Shown one piece after another: positions 1 to 11,927 of a stretch of 64,000 nt of DNA. The first letter of the stretch is position 1. Every line of letters starts with the position of its first letter. Both the position numbers and the translations under genes were made by a program. The notes beneath the pieces were generated by a model that did no database searches, was not told the origin of the DNA, and saw only the letters and a list, made by a program, of their open reading frames with translations. Source of the DNA: Gonium pectorale. Taxonomy: Eukaryota > Chlorophyta > Chlorophyceae > Chlamydomonadales > Volvocaceae. The stretch covers positions 649,919 through 713,918 of the forward strand of contig LSYV01000002.1 of assembly GCA_001584585.1 (NCBI GenBank), read 5' to 3'.

Positions 1-3000
1 GTGGGTGTACACCACGATCAGGCTGGCCTTCACCTGCGGGCGGGTGGCCGCCGAGGAGGGGATGGGGAGAGGGAAAGGGGAGGGGAGGGGAGGGCGGTTG
101 CCGGAGAAATATTGCGGGGTCATGAGGGCAGGGAGGGCGGGAGGGAGGCCCGGCGGCATGCATGTGTGGCGGCGGCTGGGTGAGACGGCCATGTGTGTGT
201 GGTGTTACATCTCCGGGCCGACGCTGGCCTGGGGCACTACCCGCCCCAACGCAAGACCACCTCAACGCCGCGAGGCGAGGGGACCGCTGTTCCCCCTTGC
301 TCGACCCAAACGGACAGCCCGCAGCTCTAAGCAACTGCAGCTGCCCTGCAAAACCCGCCGCAGTGCTGCTCCTCTATTCGTCCGAGCAGCTGCTGCACAC
401 CTCAGTCCTTGCCGCACGGGACCAGCCCCTAAGTGTGGTGCTGGTCACGCGTTTCGTAGCAAGTGCAAACAGAGATATGGGTCTAGATGGCCCGTTTGCC
501 CGAGATACTAGCGACAAGGCATGTCATGAGAGGCGCCAAGCCAGTCAGCTCGCCACCGGCACTCTCACACGCGGCAGGCAAACGCAGAGTCCAACCCAGA
601 CGCGTCGCATGCGCAAGGCGGCTCGGGCCACGGGGGCAGTGTGGGCAGGCCCGTCTGCTCGTCTCCCTCGCCCGCCATGCCCTGTACTTGGCGCCCTGCT
701 GGAAACATCGCATCCCCGTGTGTGTATGACCGTAGAGGCTGCTTTCCATGTTTCAGTTCCCTTTTTTGGCGGCGCCAGCGCGGGGCTGGACAGCGGGGCA
801 CATGCAGTTTTGTCGGTTGTAGCGAGGGCGGACGCTGGGCTTCAGCGGCTTGATCCGTGCAGTCGCTGCACACAGCTGAGACACATGGCAGAGCAGCGCC
901 CGGGGGCCGGTGCCAGCCCGGGAGTGTGAACGCCATCCACTACCGTCAATCGTCATACATACTAACAGCAAACCCCGTCCGCTGTCTGTCCGCCTCCACT
1001 CACGCACCTTCTCCGCGGCGCGTACGGCGGATGACGCGATGGACTCCAGCTTGCCCATGTACGGCCCGCTCGGGCCGCCGCCGTACAGCGTGCCCGTCGT
1101 GCTGCGCACGCTGGGGCTGGCGCGGCCGCTGGCTGGGCCGTGGTGGCCGTGGCCCGGACCCTGGCTGTGGCCGTGGCCTCCGCCGCCGCCGCCGTTGTGG
1201 TGGCCCGGCTGGGCGTGTCCGTCGCGGGGTCCGGTGCCGAAGCGGGCCATGGCGGCCACCGCCGTGTTGATGTCGGCGTACGACTGGCTGCGGGAGCCGC
1301 CTGCGTGCCCGAGGGGTGGCGCCAGGCGGCGGGAGAGGGGGATCGTTAGGTTGAGATGAAGAGCGTTTTCAGGCCAGGAGGTGGGCAGGGAGGCGCGGTG
1401 AAGCTGTCTTCCACACGGCACCGTCGGATCACTAAGGCCGGCTAAGAGGATATGAACGCCACAGGCTGCGGCTCATACGTGGCGAGCTGGGTTGGGCATC
1501 GCCAGCGCAGCAGCAGCGAGGAAAAAGTGGCTGCGCCCTTGTGGTTGCGCAATTGTGGCTGTACCCTTGTGGTGCGATGGGAGCGTTGACGCCCAGGCGG
1601 TGGGACTGGGACGCTGCGGGCTGCGAGCAGCAGCCTCACAGCTCAGGAGCTCATCGCCCACACAATACCCACACCCTGGATCACGTCACGAAGCATTCAA
1701 GCGGGCGCCCACCTGACTGGGCGCTGGGTGCGATGGTGCTGCCCACGCCGCTGCTGCCCGGCGGGCCTTGCAAAGGGCTGCCGCCAGCCGCCGACAGCGA
1801 CCCGCCGCCGATTGTGCCGCCGCCGGTGGTGCCGCCGCCACCGCCGCCGATGTCCGGCATGGAGGCGTTGCTGCGCGTGCGGCCCGGCGGCCGCGGCGGC
1901 AGACCCGCGAAGCTGACGTGGTGACCTGCGGGTCCGCCGGCGCCGCCGGTGGCGCCTCCGCCAGGCGTCGTCGCCGCAGCGGGGCCGTCGATGACGCCGC
2001 CGTCCGCCGCCACCAGCTCCTCCAGGTTGCTCGACGCCGGCGACAGCCCGGTGGCGCCGCCTACGCCGCCTACGCCGCCAGGTGGGCCCATGCTCGCCAG
2101 CGGCGTCATGCCGCCGACGTCGCCGTAGCCGGCGCCGGCGTGGCCGCCGCCGGCGCCGAAGCCGGCGAGGCCGGCGCCAACGCTGCCGAAATGGTGACCC
2201 ATGGGACCGCCCGTCATGCCCATGCCGCCCATGCCGCCAGTCAGCATGAAGATGTCGGTGGCTGCGTCGTCGTCGTCGAGGCCGCCGCCGCCCCAGGCGG
2301 GTCCGCCGTAGCCCGAGGACAGCGCGTCGCGGACCTCCTGGGCGTCCATGGCAGCCTGGATGGGGGAGGGGGCGGGGTGGGGTGGGGGTGACCCGGTGGC
2401 TGGGTGGGTGACGTTGGGGCTGAGGAAGCTTTCACTTGCACGCAGGCATGAGTGGTTGACTGTTGGGCGCCAGCAAAGCAACCCTGACACACTGCAAAAC
2501 GCCGCCACGATCAATCCAGAACATGCCGTCAACCGCGAAGCTTGAAGCCAAGGACAGGCTTCCGCCCGCATGCCAGCAGGCCCCTGTCGCCCATCCCCAT
2601 GACGGTGATCAACCACCGCCCACGGCAACTCCCCACCCCACGGGCCGACCTGCATCAGCCACTCGAAGTGGTGCCGGAAGTCAAACACGCGCTCGGCCTG
2701 CTCAGGGAGGGGGTGAAGGATGCCTCGGCGCTGAGTGTACACTTGAAAACAAGCCGCCCCTGGAGCTCTGCACGGCAATGAAGAACTGCGATCCGGGGCG
2801 TCGACACCCACACGCCGCCTGACCATCGCCCCGGGCGGGTCCAGTCTGTGGGCCACCACCCCAACCCACATGCCCTGGAGGCCGACTCCTCGTAGCCTGC
2901 AGCAGCGCGGTGCGCGACGTCACCACTACGGTGCGGGCGAAGGGGACGGCTCGCCATTGCCCCCATCCCAACCCGTACCTATCCACCCACACACCCAGCT

Positions 3001-6000
3001 GCCCCCCATGGTCCGGTCCACGTGGCCCGGCCGCCCGCCCCGCCGCCCGCCGCGCCCCACCTGGCGCGCAATGCTGACCAGCGTCCGCACGGTGGCCACC
3101 GGGTACTTCCCGCGCAGCGTCTCGGCGCCCAGGAACAGCGCGTCGGCGCCGTCCAGCACCGCGTTGGCCACGTCTGGCGGGTGGAGGTGGGAAGAGCGGG
3201 GGGACAGTGACCTCCCGTGGGAGAGCCGCACGGGGATCGACCAGCAAGAGCGCGTTGGGCAGACCGGCATGAGATGCAGGGCGCACGTGGTTTGGGGGCT
3301 GCTGCTGGCGGGCCGCGCGGCACCCGCCCCACAGCCCCGTGCCCAGCCACCCCCACAAGCCGCCGGCCCCCGCCCCCGCCCCCGCACCCACACCCGTGCA
3401 CGCCGGCCGACTCGACCCGGCCTACCCGTCGCCTCTGCGCGCGTGGGCCGCGGGCTGTCGGTCATGGAGTCCAGCACCCGCGTGATGATGACGGGCTTGC
3501 CCACCAGGTTGCACGCGGAGATGAGCGACTTCTGGATCAAGGCCACCTGGCGGGCGGGGTGGAGGCGGGGTACAGGTGGGGAGGGGGGCATTGGCGTGTG
3601 AGGGGTGGGGGCGGAGTTGGGGCGAGAAGGTGAGCCGGCCAGGGAATGGCCGTTGGAAAGGTAGTGGTAATAACTAAGAAGTAGCGCAAAGGTGGAGGTG
3701 GGTGATTGCCGGACCAGGGCAACGCAGTGGGTGATTTAGGGTGGGCCGACTGGTGCGATGCGACGGTGTCAACAAAAAGGAAACACTGCAATTGGCGCAA
3801 TTGGGGCAAAATCAAGGTCGACGATGCACGGGCACGGGCACGGAGAGCCGCAAACCAGGAACGCACGCGGAGGTGCTTGAGCACCGTACATTGGTGCTAC
3901 CCTGAGAGCACCTCCGTTGTGGGGTTGGCGACGCGCTGGGTGAGGCCTGGAATAGGGTGCTGCTGATGGAGGTGATCAAGTGCGTCTGTTCCCCTGTTCG
4001 TGCCCCACCCCGCCATCATGCGCACCTGGCCCGCTTCTCCGGCAGTGACAGCAGAGCCCCCCTGCCCCTGCTTCTGCCCCTGCCCCCGCCCCCGCCCCGC
4101 CCCGGCGCACCTTCTCCGGCACGCAGTCCAGCCCGAGCAGGCCCCGGGACACCGTGATGCCGTCGGCGGCCTCCAGGATGCCCTGGCGGAAGGGTGGGCG
4201 GGGGGTATCTGGTTAACAAGTTAGCCCCCGTTACGTCCGTCAGAGCCGAGGTGCCATGGGCGAATTGCGAACAGTGGGGATTCGGGTGAGGAGCCATGGG
4301 AGGAGGCCAGAAGCATAGAACTCGTAGTCAAGGGCGCAGTACATGGTTTCCGGCACGGGGGGAGCGAGCGCCGCATGCCGCGAGGGAAGGGGCGGGTGCA
4401 GACGGGCAGGGAGTGGAAGGCTGAGCCTGGCATGAGAGGACGTGGTACCGTACGGCCATTGGGGGATGACTGAGAGGGCCGCGGCAGCACACTTGGCGCA
4501 CATGCACATGCACACAGCGGAACAAAGTGCCTGTTCGGCAGGGAGCGAAGGATGGACGCGCGTCACCGCCCCAGGTCCCGCGCACGAACGCGCGCAACGC
4601 AACGCACCCTGAAGTTGAACAGCGCCTGCCGCGTCTCCACCTTGGCCACCAGCGCCGCGCTGCGCAGCCCCTCCACGCCCTCCGCAAAGGTCCGCACCTC
4701 GCGCACGTCCGCGCCGCTCCGGCAGTAGCTGATGGCCACAAAGTCAATCTGGTGAGCCAAGGGAAACGGATTAGGGGAAGAGGGGCGACCCACGTGGTTT
4801 CCGGGCCCGTCGACGGGGTCGTAGGGCGGCAGGCGGAGGTTTGGAGCGGCGCGGTGTCAATGCCGGCTGCTGAAGCACGCGCACACCATGTGCCGCGCAC
4901 TTGCACGTGCAGAAGCACTCGCTCACGCCCCTATGGCGCCCTCCGTCTGCGACTCCCTAAAACGGAGCGGAGGGTGTCGCACGAGTTGGCCGGCCGTACC
5001 CACCTCGTACCCCTCCGCAGCCAGCTCCCGCAGCGCTTGCTTGTCGTACTCCGTCAGCACGGGCAGGTCGCTCTGCAGGCTGATCAGCTCGGAGGCGGAG
5101 CTGCGTTCGGGGGCGGACGTGGGGGGCGGAGGGGGGTAATGAAGAAGGGAAACGGGTCCTGTCGCGGACACCAAATCGCATACAAATGTAGGAGAATAAC
5201 TTGTGGCGGCCGCAGCATAGTTCTTGGCAACATTGTTGGGGTGGAGGGGGCAGGGGTGGAGGGGTGGAGGGGCCCGCACCCCTTGACGACCCGCGGGTCG
5301 GCGATGATGCGCCGGTGTCGCGCCGCGAAGCCGAAGTCGTGGCAGGCACGCACGCAGGCGGAGTCGATGCTACAGAGTTTGTTCCATGCGTTTACGGACG
5401 CCCCGCACGCGCGGCGATGCGGGAGGCGGCGGTCGGGGAGGTGCGGGCTCGCGCAGCAAGGTGGCCAGCAGGCTGGTCGGCGAAGGGTGGTAGGAGCCAT
5501 CGCCAAGAGGAGCGACCACCGCCGCAGAAGGCGAGCCGGCGAGCCGGCGTCGTTCGGGCCGCCCTCTCGCCCACAGCTTCCGAGCACGGACACACTCCCC
5601 GAGACCTGGAGGCGCCACATGAGCTACGGCGTTCCACAGTCCTCTGGGCTTCACCCAGCATAGTGCGTGTGTGGAGGCTGAGCAACGTCACGGCCGCCGT
5701 TGCGACTTGCCCCTGAAGCTTGCCCGAGCCCGGCCAAGCCCGCACCTCCCGCTGCCCCGCCCCGCCCCGGCCCACGCACCGCTCCAGGTTGAACACGGTC
5801 AGCAGGCCGTGCAGCTCGGCGTCGTTGAGCGCCACACACACCACATCGCCCGACTCGGCGTGGACCTGCGCGGGGGGAAGAGGCAGAGGGGCAGGAGCGA
5901 GAGGGGTAATGAGGAGGAGAGGGTCAGCGCAGGATGCCTGGGCGAATGCAGTCGGGGAGAGGGTGAGTGGGGCGTCTGGGAAGTGGGGCGAGGCCGCGAG

Positions 6001-8733
6001 GGGACACCAATCGTTTAAGTGTGCAGCCACGAAGGGGGGCAGGTACTCGCCGTTCGCAGCTAGCAAAGCGCACATATACACTCAGCAAATCGGGCCCCTG
6101 ATCCATCCAGTAGGCCCCTTGCGGAAACACGGGTAGTAATAAACCGACTGTACGGCAAAAGACAAAAGTCAACGCCGTACGCCGTACCTGATGGACCTTG
6201 AGGTAGAGGGAGGCCTGCTCGGGGGCTCCGCACGCCAGGTAGCGCCCTATGTACCTGCGGGTCGGGGCGGGTCGGGGCGGGGCATGATGGTACGGGTGGG
6301 AAAGGTGGGTTGCAGGCAAGATTGCATTGGAAAGCCCGGATGAGCGGGGACATGACGACAGGGTCGGAAGCCCGGAACGGGAACAGCGGGGACGGACAGG
6401 GGGCCGCGTTGCAAGGGGTTCGCGACGAGGAGCCACCATACATCTATCCCAAGCTGGACAAGTGGCAACAATACCCGCCGGCGGGGCAGCCTCGCTGCAC
6501 ACCGCTGCCGCGCACAAGAGGCACGCGCCGTGGCCCGCCCGCCGGCCCACAGCAGCCCCACCCACTCACACAATGTCGCCCGGCTGCACCAGCGAGGGGA
6601 ACTTGGCGTAGGTAATGGGCAGCAGCGTGGGGGTGGCCTCTACGTCGTCCCGGATGGTGATGGTGATGGAGGTTCCGGCGGAAACCTTGATGGGGGACTC
6701 GTGCTGCGGCCAGCCCTGCACGCAGGCAGGCGGGGCAGTAGCATTGGGCGGCCTCGTGGGGCAAGCCCGAAGGCGCCTCACACCGGCCCTCATGCCGGCG
6801 TCCAGGGGCGCCGGGCGGGCCAGCGGCCATGCATGTGCGGCGGGAGTCGGGGCGGGAGTGGGAACGAAGGGCACGGCTGTGCAGCATGGCACGGCCGTAT
6901 GGCATGCAGCCTGGGCCACGAGGGCCCACGAGGGCGCATGGACGGGGTTTCGCTGCATTCTGTATGGCAGAATCCTGGACGGCGGCACGCCTCGTGTATA
7001 CGGTACCCAAATCTGGCACACGCCGGGGCGATGGTGACGCCATAATGCCTACCGCATATGCGGAAGCTGAAGTTGCCCGTGTGGCAACGGGAGCCGTAGG
7101 GTGTGCACGGGGCGCAAGTGTGCCCCGATGGTAGAGGTGCCCCGCCGGAGCTCGTCCCCTTCCTCTGCCTTGTGCGCATCCCCGAACCCCACCCCACCCC
7201 CCACGGGCCCACCCCGAACGCTCACGTCGGGCCCCAGAGTGAACCGCCGCTTGATGAGCATCTCCCGGCCCAACGTGTCAACCTGGGAGCGAGGAAGCGG
7301 GGCGGTGGGAGAGGCGGGGAGCGTGAGGTAAGCGAGGTGCCAAGGGGGAAGGAGCCCTTGCGCGCATGCCTCCCAACGGGACTGCCCACCAGAGGTGCGG
7401 CGCTCATGTACCGACGGGGTAACTGCGTCCTTCCAACCGTGTTCCCGTTGTAGATACCTCCCATGTTAGTTGGTCGTTGGCGGGCTCACTGCAGCCCACC
7501 CAACCAGCACCAACAGCTCTGCACCCGCAAACCCGCCCCCATTCCAATCCCGCGTTGCCTACGGCTACTCAAGTGGGACTAGGAGTGCTCCATAATCATC
7601 AGGTAACCCGCATCCCGGCACCGCGGACGCACCATGACGGCGCACATGCGGCGCACTCGCTTCATGGCGGCATTGAGGTTGGTCAGCGAGCGCTTGTGGT
7701 ATTCCAGAGGGCCTGGGGGGACCCGGCGGGGTGGGGGAAAGCAGCGCAGCGCGCAGGACTTCAGGCTGGGTGGGGGGGTCTATTGCAGCGGTGGGCGTGT
7801 ACCGGAGACAGATGGGGGGATGCAGCAGAAGCGCGGTCAAGTCAACCGACTTTTGTGGCCCGGCACAGCCTTTACCCCACCAAGCGCGCGCAACACACAG
7901 CGACCAGCTACGAAGGGACATTACCCCATGTGAGATCCACACGCGCCACCGTCATGCCCGCCTCCAGCAGCGCCGACAGCGTGTCCACGTCGGCGCAGGC
8001 GGGCCCCAGCGTGGCTACCACCTGCAGGCCCGGGAGCAGGAAGCGAGAGCAGATGAATTGAGAAGGGGTGGCGCACAACGGATGTTTTATGGGGGTGGGG
8101 TGAGGTGGAGGGCGAAAGGTGTTCACCAGGAGGGAGGCGCAGGGAGGGGATGTAAAAGGTCGGCGAGCGCGGCACCCGAACGACCCATGGGCCACCTGCT
8201 CGACCGCGACGGTGCCGGTGAACGGCGTACCGTGCGTCCGCGCGACCCGTCACGTCGAACGCCGGGAGTCCCAGGTGGCCTTCCCCGTGCATCATGAATG
8301 GGGATGTAGCATGAGAAAATGAAGCGCGGCGAGCTACAATAAATCACGAGGAAAGGAAAAAGGAGAAATCTGCAGAGAAAGAGGGAGCCCTCTCGGACGC
8401 CCGAAGGGTTAACGAAAAGCGAGGGCGCCCGAGCAACATGCGAAAGAGCAAAGGCGAATATGCAGGGATGGTCAATGGCTCGGTTGCACAGCGCTCAGGC
8501 AGTGAGCGTCCAGGGCGGCGGCGTTATGCGCAACATCCGCGGTGTCGCGGAGGGCAGCGCCCGCATCCGGCCGCCGCCGACCTCCCCCAAAAGCCCTCAC
8601 CGACCTTGCTGGCGACGAAGCATCCCTCGGCTGGATCCGCAGGCTGCAGAATCGTGTTGAGGTTGAGGTCTTGAAAGAAATGCGGCCGGGCCTTTGCCCG
8701 ATAGTAACGACTGCCGTGGCCTGCCCCACGCAT
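1..8733 (-). CDS. PYK: Pyruvate kinase, plant cytosolic type, 3' end cut off by window edge
   Basis: Converts phosphoenolpyruvate and ADP to pyruvate and ATP in glycolysis, probably in the cytosol. Exons, 5' to 3': 8605-8733, 7925-8021, 7633-7712, 7226-7282, 6570-6715, 6188-6254, 5780-5865, 5280-5369, 5004-5100, 4608-4748, 4111-4182, 3426-3546, 3061-3173, 2650-2697, 1713-2355, 1008-1300, and 33 to beyond base 1. All junctions keep phase. Family landmarks in order: VVATLGPACAD near the start, EAGMTVARVDLTWG, MCAVMVDTLGRE, LPVLTEYDKQAL, the catalytic-lysine segment ALVAKVETR, ADGITVSRGLLGLD, SMTDSPRPTRAEATDVANAV, GAETLRGKYPVATV and LESIASSAVRAAEKVKASL. Motifs such as the LTWG and SRGLLG forms match the divergent plant cytosolic subgroup rather than the ARGDLG form. 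Odd feature: exons 15-16 (1713-2355 and most of 1008-1300) insert roughly 280 Gly/Ala/Pro/His-rich residues into the C-terminal domain. The start at 8733 is the only ATG in that exon; 43 codons precede VVATLG. About 771 codons are present. Confidence 0.93.
668..740 (+). repeat. Dispersed repeat family A, copy 1
   Basis: Shares GCCCGCCATGCCCTGT and CTGGAAAC-TCGCAT with 27076-27125. It also shares GTGTATGACCGTAGAGGC with the reverse complement of 30136-30215. It lies in the last visible intron of pyruvate kinase (34-1007). Confidence 0.55.
1713..2355 (-). other. Gly/Ala/Pro-rich low-complexity exon inside the pyruvate kinase C domain
   Basis: This single 643-nt exon has a splice acceptor before 2355 and a donor after 1713, and is open throughout in the pyruvate kinase frame. 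It begins with AAMDAQEVRDALSS and then runs into Gly-rich stretches with repeated GG, GGVGG and GGGG units and clusters of Pro and Thr. The next exon (1008-1300) continues with a His/Gly-rich run before the conserved GKLESIASSAVRAA. In other pyruvate kinases the two flanking conserved segments are joined by only a few dozen residues, so this is a lineage insertion. It is most likely a flexible loop. Volvocine proteins commonly carry such inserts. No catalytic residue lies inside it. Confidence 0.8.
5131..5192. repeat. Dispersed intronic repeat, copy 1 (pyruvate kinase intron 8)
   Basis: A stretch around GGGAAACGGGTC, then GTCGCGGACACC and CGCATAC, is closely matched in the same orientation at 47901-47967. 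Both copies lie inside introns, one in pyruvate kinase and one in the cpGTPase gene. The match extends over about 60 bp with scattered mismatches. Confidence 0.55.
5288..5299. repeat. 12-bp palindrome GACCCGCGGGTC, copy 1
   Basis: Exact match, within a pyruvate kinase exon where it encodes Asp-Pro-Arg-Val. Confidence 0.7.
8366..8390 (+). repeat. Dispersed repeat family A, fragment
   Basis: About 24 identical bases, including ATCTGCAGAGAAAGAGGG, shared with 30142-30166. It lies in the first intron of pyruvate kinase. It is short, so the assignment depends on the longer copy. Confidence 0.45.
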
Positions 8734-10183
8734 GGTCGCTGCGCCGCTGTGGCAGCGGGGTGCGCGATGCTGCGTCGGCGTGGTCTGCAGTCGCGACGCC
8801 CTTACTGCTCAGGCGCCCGGGAACGGAGCCACGAGTTTCGAATCAACGCTGTGGGTTCTGATGGTGGTAAGAGTCAATATGATGACAGAGGCTTCAGATC
8901 GGGCGAGTGACGGGGGCACAGGTTCTGCGCCGGCGGGCCGGGTCGGGTTGTGCGACGTCACGGAAGCCGCCGAACAGCGATCGGCCAAGAAGGCAGCTCT
9001 GCAAGCCGATATGTAAGGAGAGGGATATTCTGCGGGCTGTGCGAAAACACTAGATGTCGACATTCGGTTACGGCAACCGCAAGCGGCTCTACCGGCCCCC
9101 ACTTGTTCACAGACTTGGCTTTTGCGGATACGAGTGCTAAGCCTCGCCCCGAATGGACGAGGAGCACAGCGATGCCCAGCGCTCACCCACAACAACAATT
9201 ATTAGGAATGGACGCAGCAATCTTGCACTAATTGCCATCGCTAACATTCGGCTGTGGCCCGAAGCAAAACGACGCGGACTGGGTGCACTCAGGCCCGGGT
9301 GGCCGGGGGCAACCCAATTGTCGATGGCAAAACCCGGCCCGTCCCTTAACCACAGCAGCTGGAGAGCAACCCCTGCTGCAAGATGTGGTAAAGCTGACGC
9401 CCAAGAGATTTCGCAGAGTTCATGCTAAACACGCGACACTGGCCAGAATAGCGCGGCGTACAAACCAAGGGCAGCACGGACCCGCGGGTCGGCGGCCACG
9501 CCCATAGTCCGAATTTCTGATGTACAAAAGAGCGAAACGGCGCAATAGAGTGCATCGAGGCAGAAGGCACCAACAGCTTATGACTTCAGCAAATCGCCGT
9601 TGACCCCAGTGATTCCGAATGGCCCCGCTGCGGCCTCATACCGCACCTCAACAACGCCTCAGCTCTCCACACTGGTGCCGTCCCACGGGCAGTCCTGGCC
9701 TACTGTTGGTCTCACACAGGCTACGGCACGAGCCATGGACACGCCCTTGCAGGAGAAACCACACCCAAGCGTCAAGCGCCCGGGCACCTACGAAGGCTGG
9801 TAACAAGGGTTATAGTCCAAGCATTATATGCATGCAAGAGCAGCCGGCTGCCTTGCGGTGATTGTCTCGGTGCCTCCGCCATTGGATGAAGAGCCCGGTG
9901 TCCCCAAGGGATGCACAGGTAGGCGCATGGTGCCAACGCTTACGGTAAATCGAACCATCTCACGCCGCAGTCTGGTGCATCGCGCCCTGGCGACCCCGGT
10001 GCAGTCCGCTCTCGACTGTCGCTATCAACGGTCAGCTCGGCCATAAGCCGCGGGTGACGCTACCGGCAGAATCTTGGCAGTCCGCCAAAGATTAGGGGGA
10101 TGCGCCAATAGTCACAGTAACTCGGTCAGCTTCCCGCCAGCGCAACGGTGCTGTTCTGGCCGCAGCCGAGCGGCTAGGCTGCC
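8734..10183. other. Intergenic: upstream of pyruvate kinase, downstream of the CW-finger gene
   Basis: About 1.45 kb with no supported exon. It should hold the pyruvate kinase promoter (transcription to the left) and the 3' flank of the leftward CW-finger gene. Base composition is visibly less GC-rich than the exons. One copy of the 12-bp palindrome GACCCGCGGGTC sits at 9479-9490. No family-matching open frame, tRNA or clear transposon was seen. Confidence 0.6.
9479..9490. repeat. 12-bp palindrome GACCCGCGGGTC, copy 2
   Basis: Exact match in intergenic DNA. It shares the following GGCG with copy 1. Confidence 0.7.
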
Positions 10184-11927
10184 CTAGCAGCAGGACGGGC
10201 TGAAGGGCTCGTAATCCGTTAGGTCCCATAGCGCATCCTGAGGAGAGCGGCGAGAGGAATTGAGAAAATTCTGAACTGGGAGCGAAAGGCCTTCATCGCA
10301 GTCACTGCCGCCCCAGCTCCCTGTCCAATGCCCCAACAGTATGGCAGTTCTTGTTATACCTAACCGTGCAGATACATGCTGTTCTTGGCGCGCTGGCCTG
10401 CGCAACAGGACCACGTACCATCCCATACTGCAGTCCTAGAAGCTCAGACGTCCCAGCCGGCTTCCCATCTAACCCCTGCTACATCACGCAAGGATTTCCA
10501 TGTGTCCCACACGCCCACGTGCTAACCTAGACAGGGCCCGTGTCCCCTCCCCCATGGATCGTCCCAACCCAGGCGCTTTGCAGACCAAGATGGAGCGGAG
10601 CGGAGGGTCTAGCGCCTCGTCCTTTTTAGTCGCTGTTGCTGCCAACTCAGCATAATGCTGACTCAGCTCCTTGTCCGAGAGATGTCCGGTAGCTGCTGCT
10701 CGACCCCCGCATTGGACCAGGCTCTCAACACCCATCCCATGTGCTGCAAACTGCCACCCCCACCTTGCAGTACCAGTCCTCGTCCTCGTCCGCGTTCTCG
10801 AACTCGGGCCAGAACTCGTCCGGCACCTGGCGCCACACCTGGCATTTACTGCATTGCACCCACTGATCCGTTTCCTGGTCATCCCCTGCATCCGCCTTCG
10901 CCTCGTGCTTCACTTCCTGCTTGACCTGCTGGGTCGCACCTGACGGCCCGAAAGGCAACGGATTGGTCGCGGGTCAGCGGGCGCCATGTAGCAGCTTTCG
11001 TGCACAAGCTGCGGACGGTCTTCTGACGTCATGTACAAGGGCCCGGAACGGGAAGATCACTATTGGCCAAGGCATGGCTTCAATTTGTACCCTTAACCTG
11101 AATGCCCGCCTGTCTCCGCGCACCCAGTCTTGGTAGCCCACCTTGCCCTTGCGCCACGGCTGCCGCCGCAGCCCGTTGTTGGAGTTGGAGTGCCAGTAGC
11201 GCCTGCAGCTGCTGCGGCTGGATGGCCACCACCGGCTGTGCGCCCTCCTACAGGACCGGAGGAAAGGCATTCCGGTGAGCAACTGGCCACGCACATGGTA
11301 TTCGTGGGTCGAGTGTTCAGATGTCAGGCGAAAACATTTTGCTCGGGAGGCGTACTGTGCGAAGGAACGACAGGTCTGGAAACCCGCTGTACCTTCTTGA
11401 TACCGGCCGGTGCCCCTGGCTCAGCCTTGACGGCCCTGCAGTGGACAAGGCGGGCGGGCGGACTTGGAAGTGCTTCACGAGTCACAGGTGGCATCCGCGA
11501 TTGCGTTCACGCGTGCAGCATACAGTCAATACGGTGTTGGGCACCTCAGCTTTGAGGAGAGTTGGTCGACCGCGCAGACATGTATGCGCCAACCCCACTT
11601 ACCCGAGGCCCTGCTGTGCCTGCTGCTGTAGTTGTTGCATAGCGCGCGCCCTCTCGGCCTGCACAGTACAGCGGCCCGACCAAAGTCAATCACCTGCACG
11701 ATGGTCGGCTGGACGGCCCCTGCCCTTGCCCCAAGCAAGTGCGACCGCTTACGTTCTCCACCACTTGCTGCTGGAGCGCTCGTAAGTGGTCTGCAAGCGG
11801 TTGGGGGGAACTGAAGCCTGGAACGGCAGATTCCCCAGCGCCCGCTTCTCTTCGCACCTAGCGTAAGCTGCTGACCAAGCTGAAGTTCCTGGTGGTTAAT
11901 GCCGCTCAGAAAGAATCCAGAGGCCAT
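10184..11927 (-). CDS. Gln-rich protein with CW-type zinc finger
   Basis: Probable nuclear, chromatin-reading protein; CW fingers in other proteins bind histone H3 K4 methyl marks. Phase-consistent exons: 11858-11927 (start ATG at 11927, MASGFFLSG), 11753-11790, 11603-11658, 11393-11435, 11142-11247 and 10764-10939. The N-terminal half is Gln-rich and helical (QQLQQQAQQ, QPQQLQALLALQLQQR), followed by a charged linker. The finger reads WVQCSKCQVWRQVP, then DWYCK, giving the conserved W, C-x2-C, WR and W-x-C. The fourth cysteine should come after a short intron beginning at 10763, but the exon carrying it was not identified. Candidates around 10490-10726 include ELSQHYAELAATATKKDEAL. A good terminal exon is 10184-10236 (DALWDLTDYEPFSPSCC then TAG). 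Exons of 38 and 43 nt are unusually small. Confidence 0.72.
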
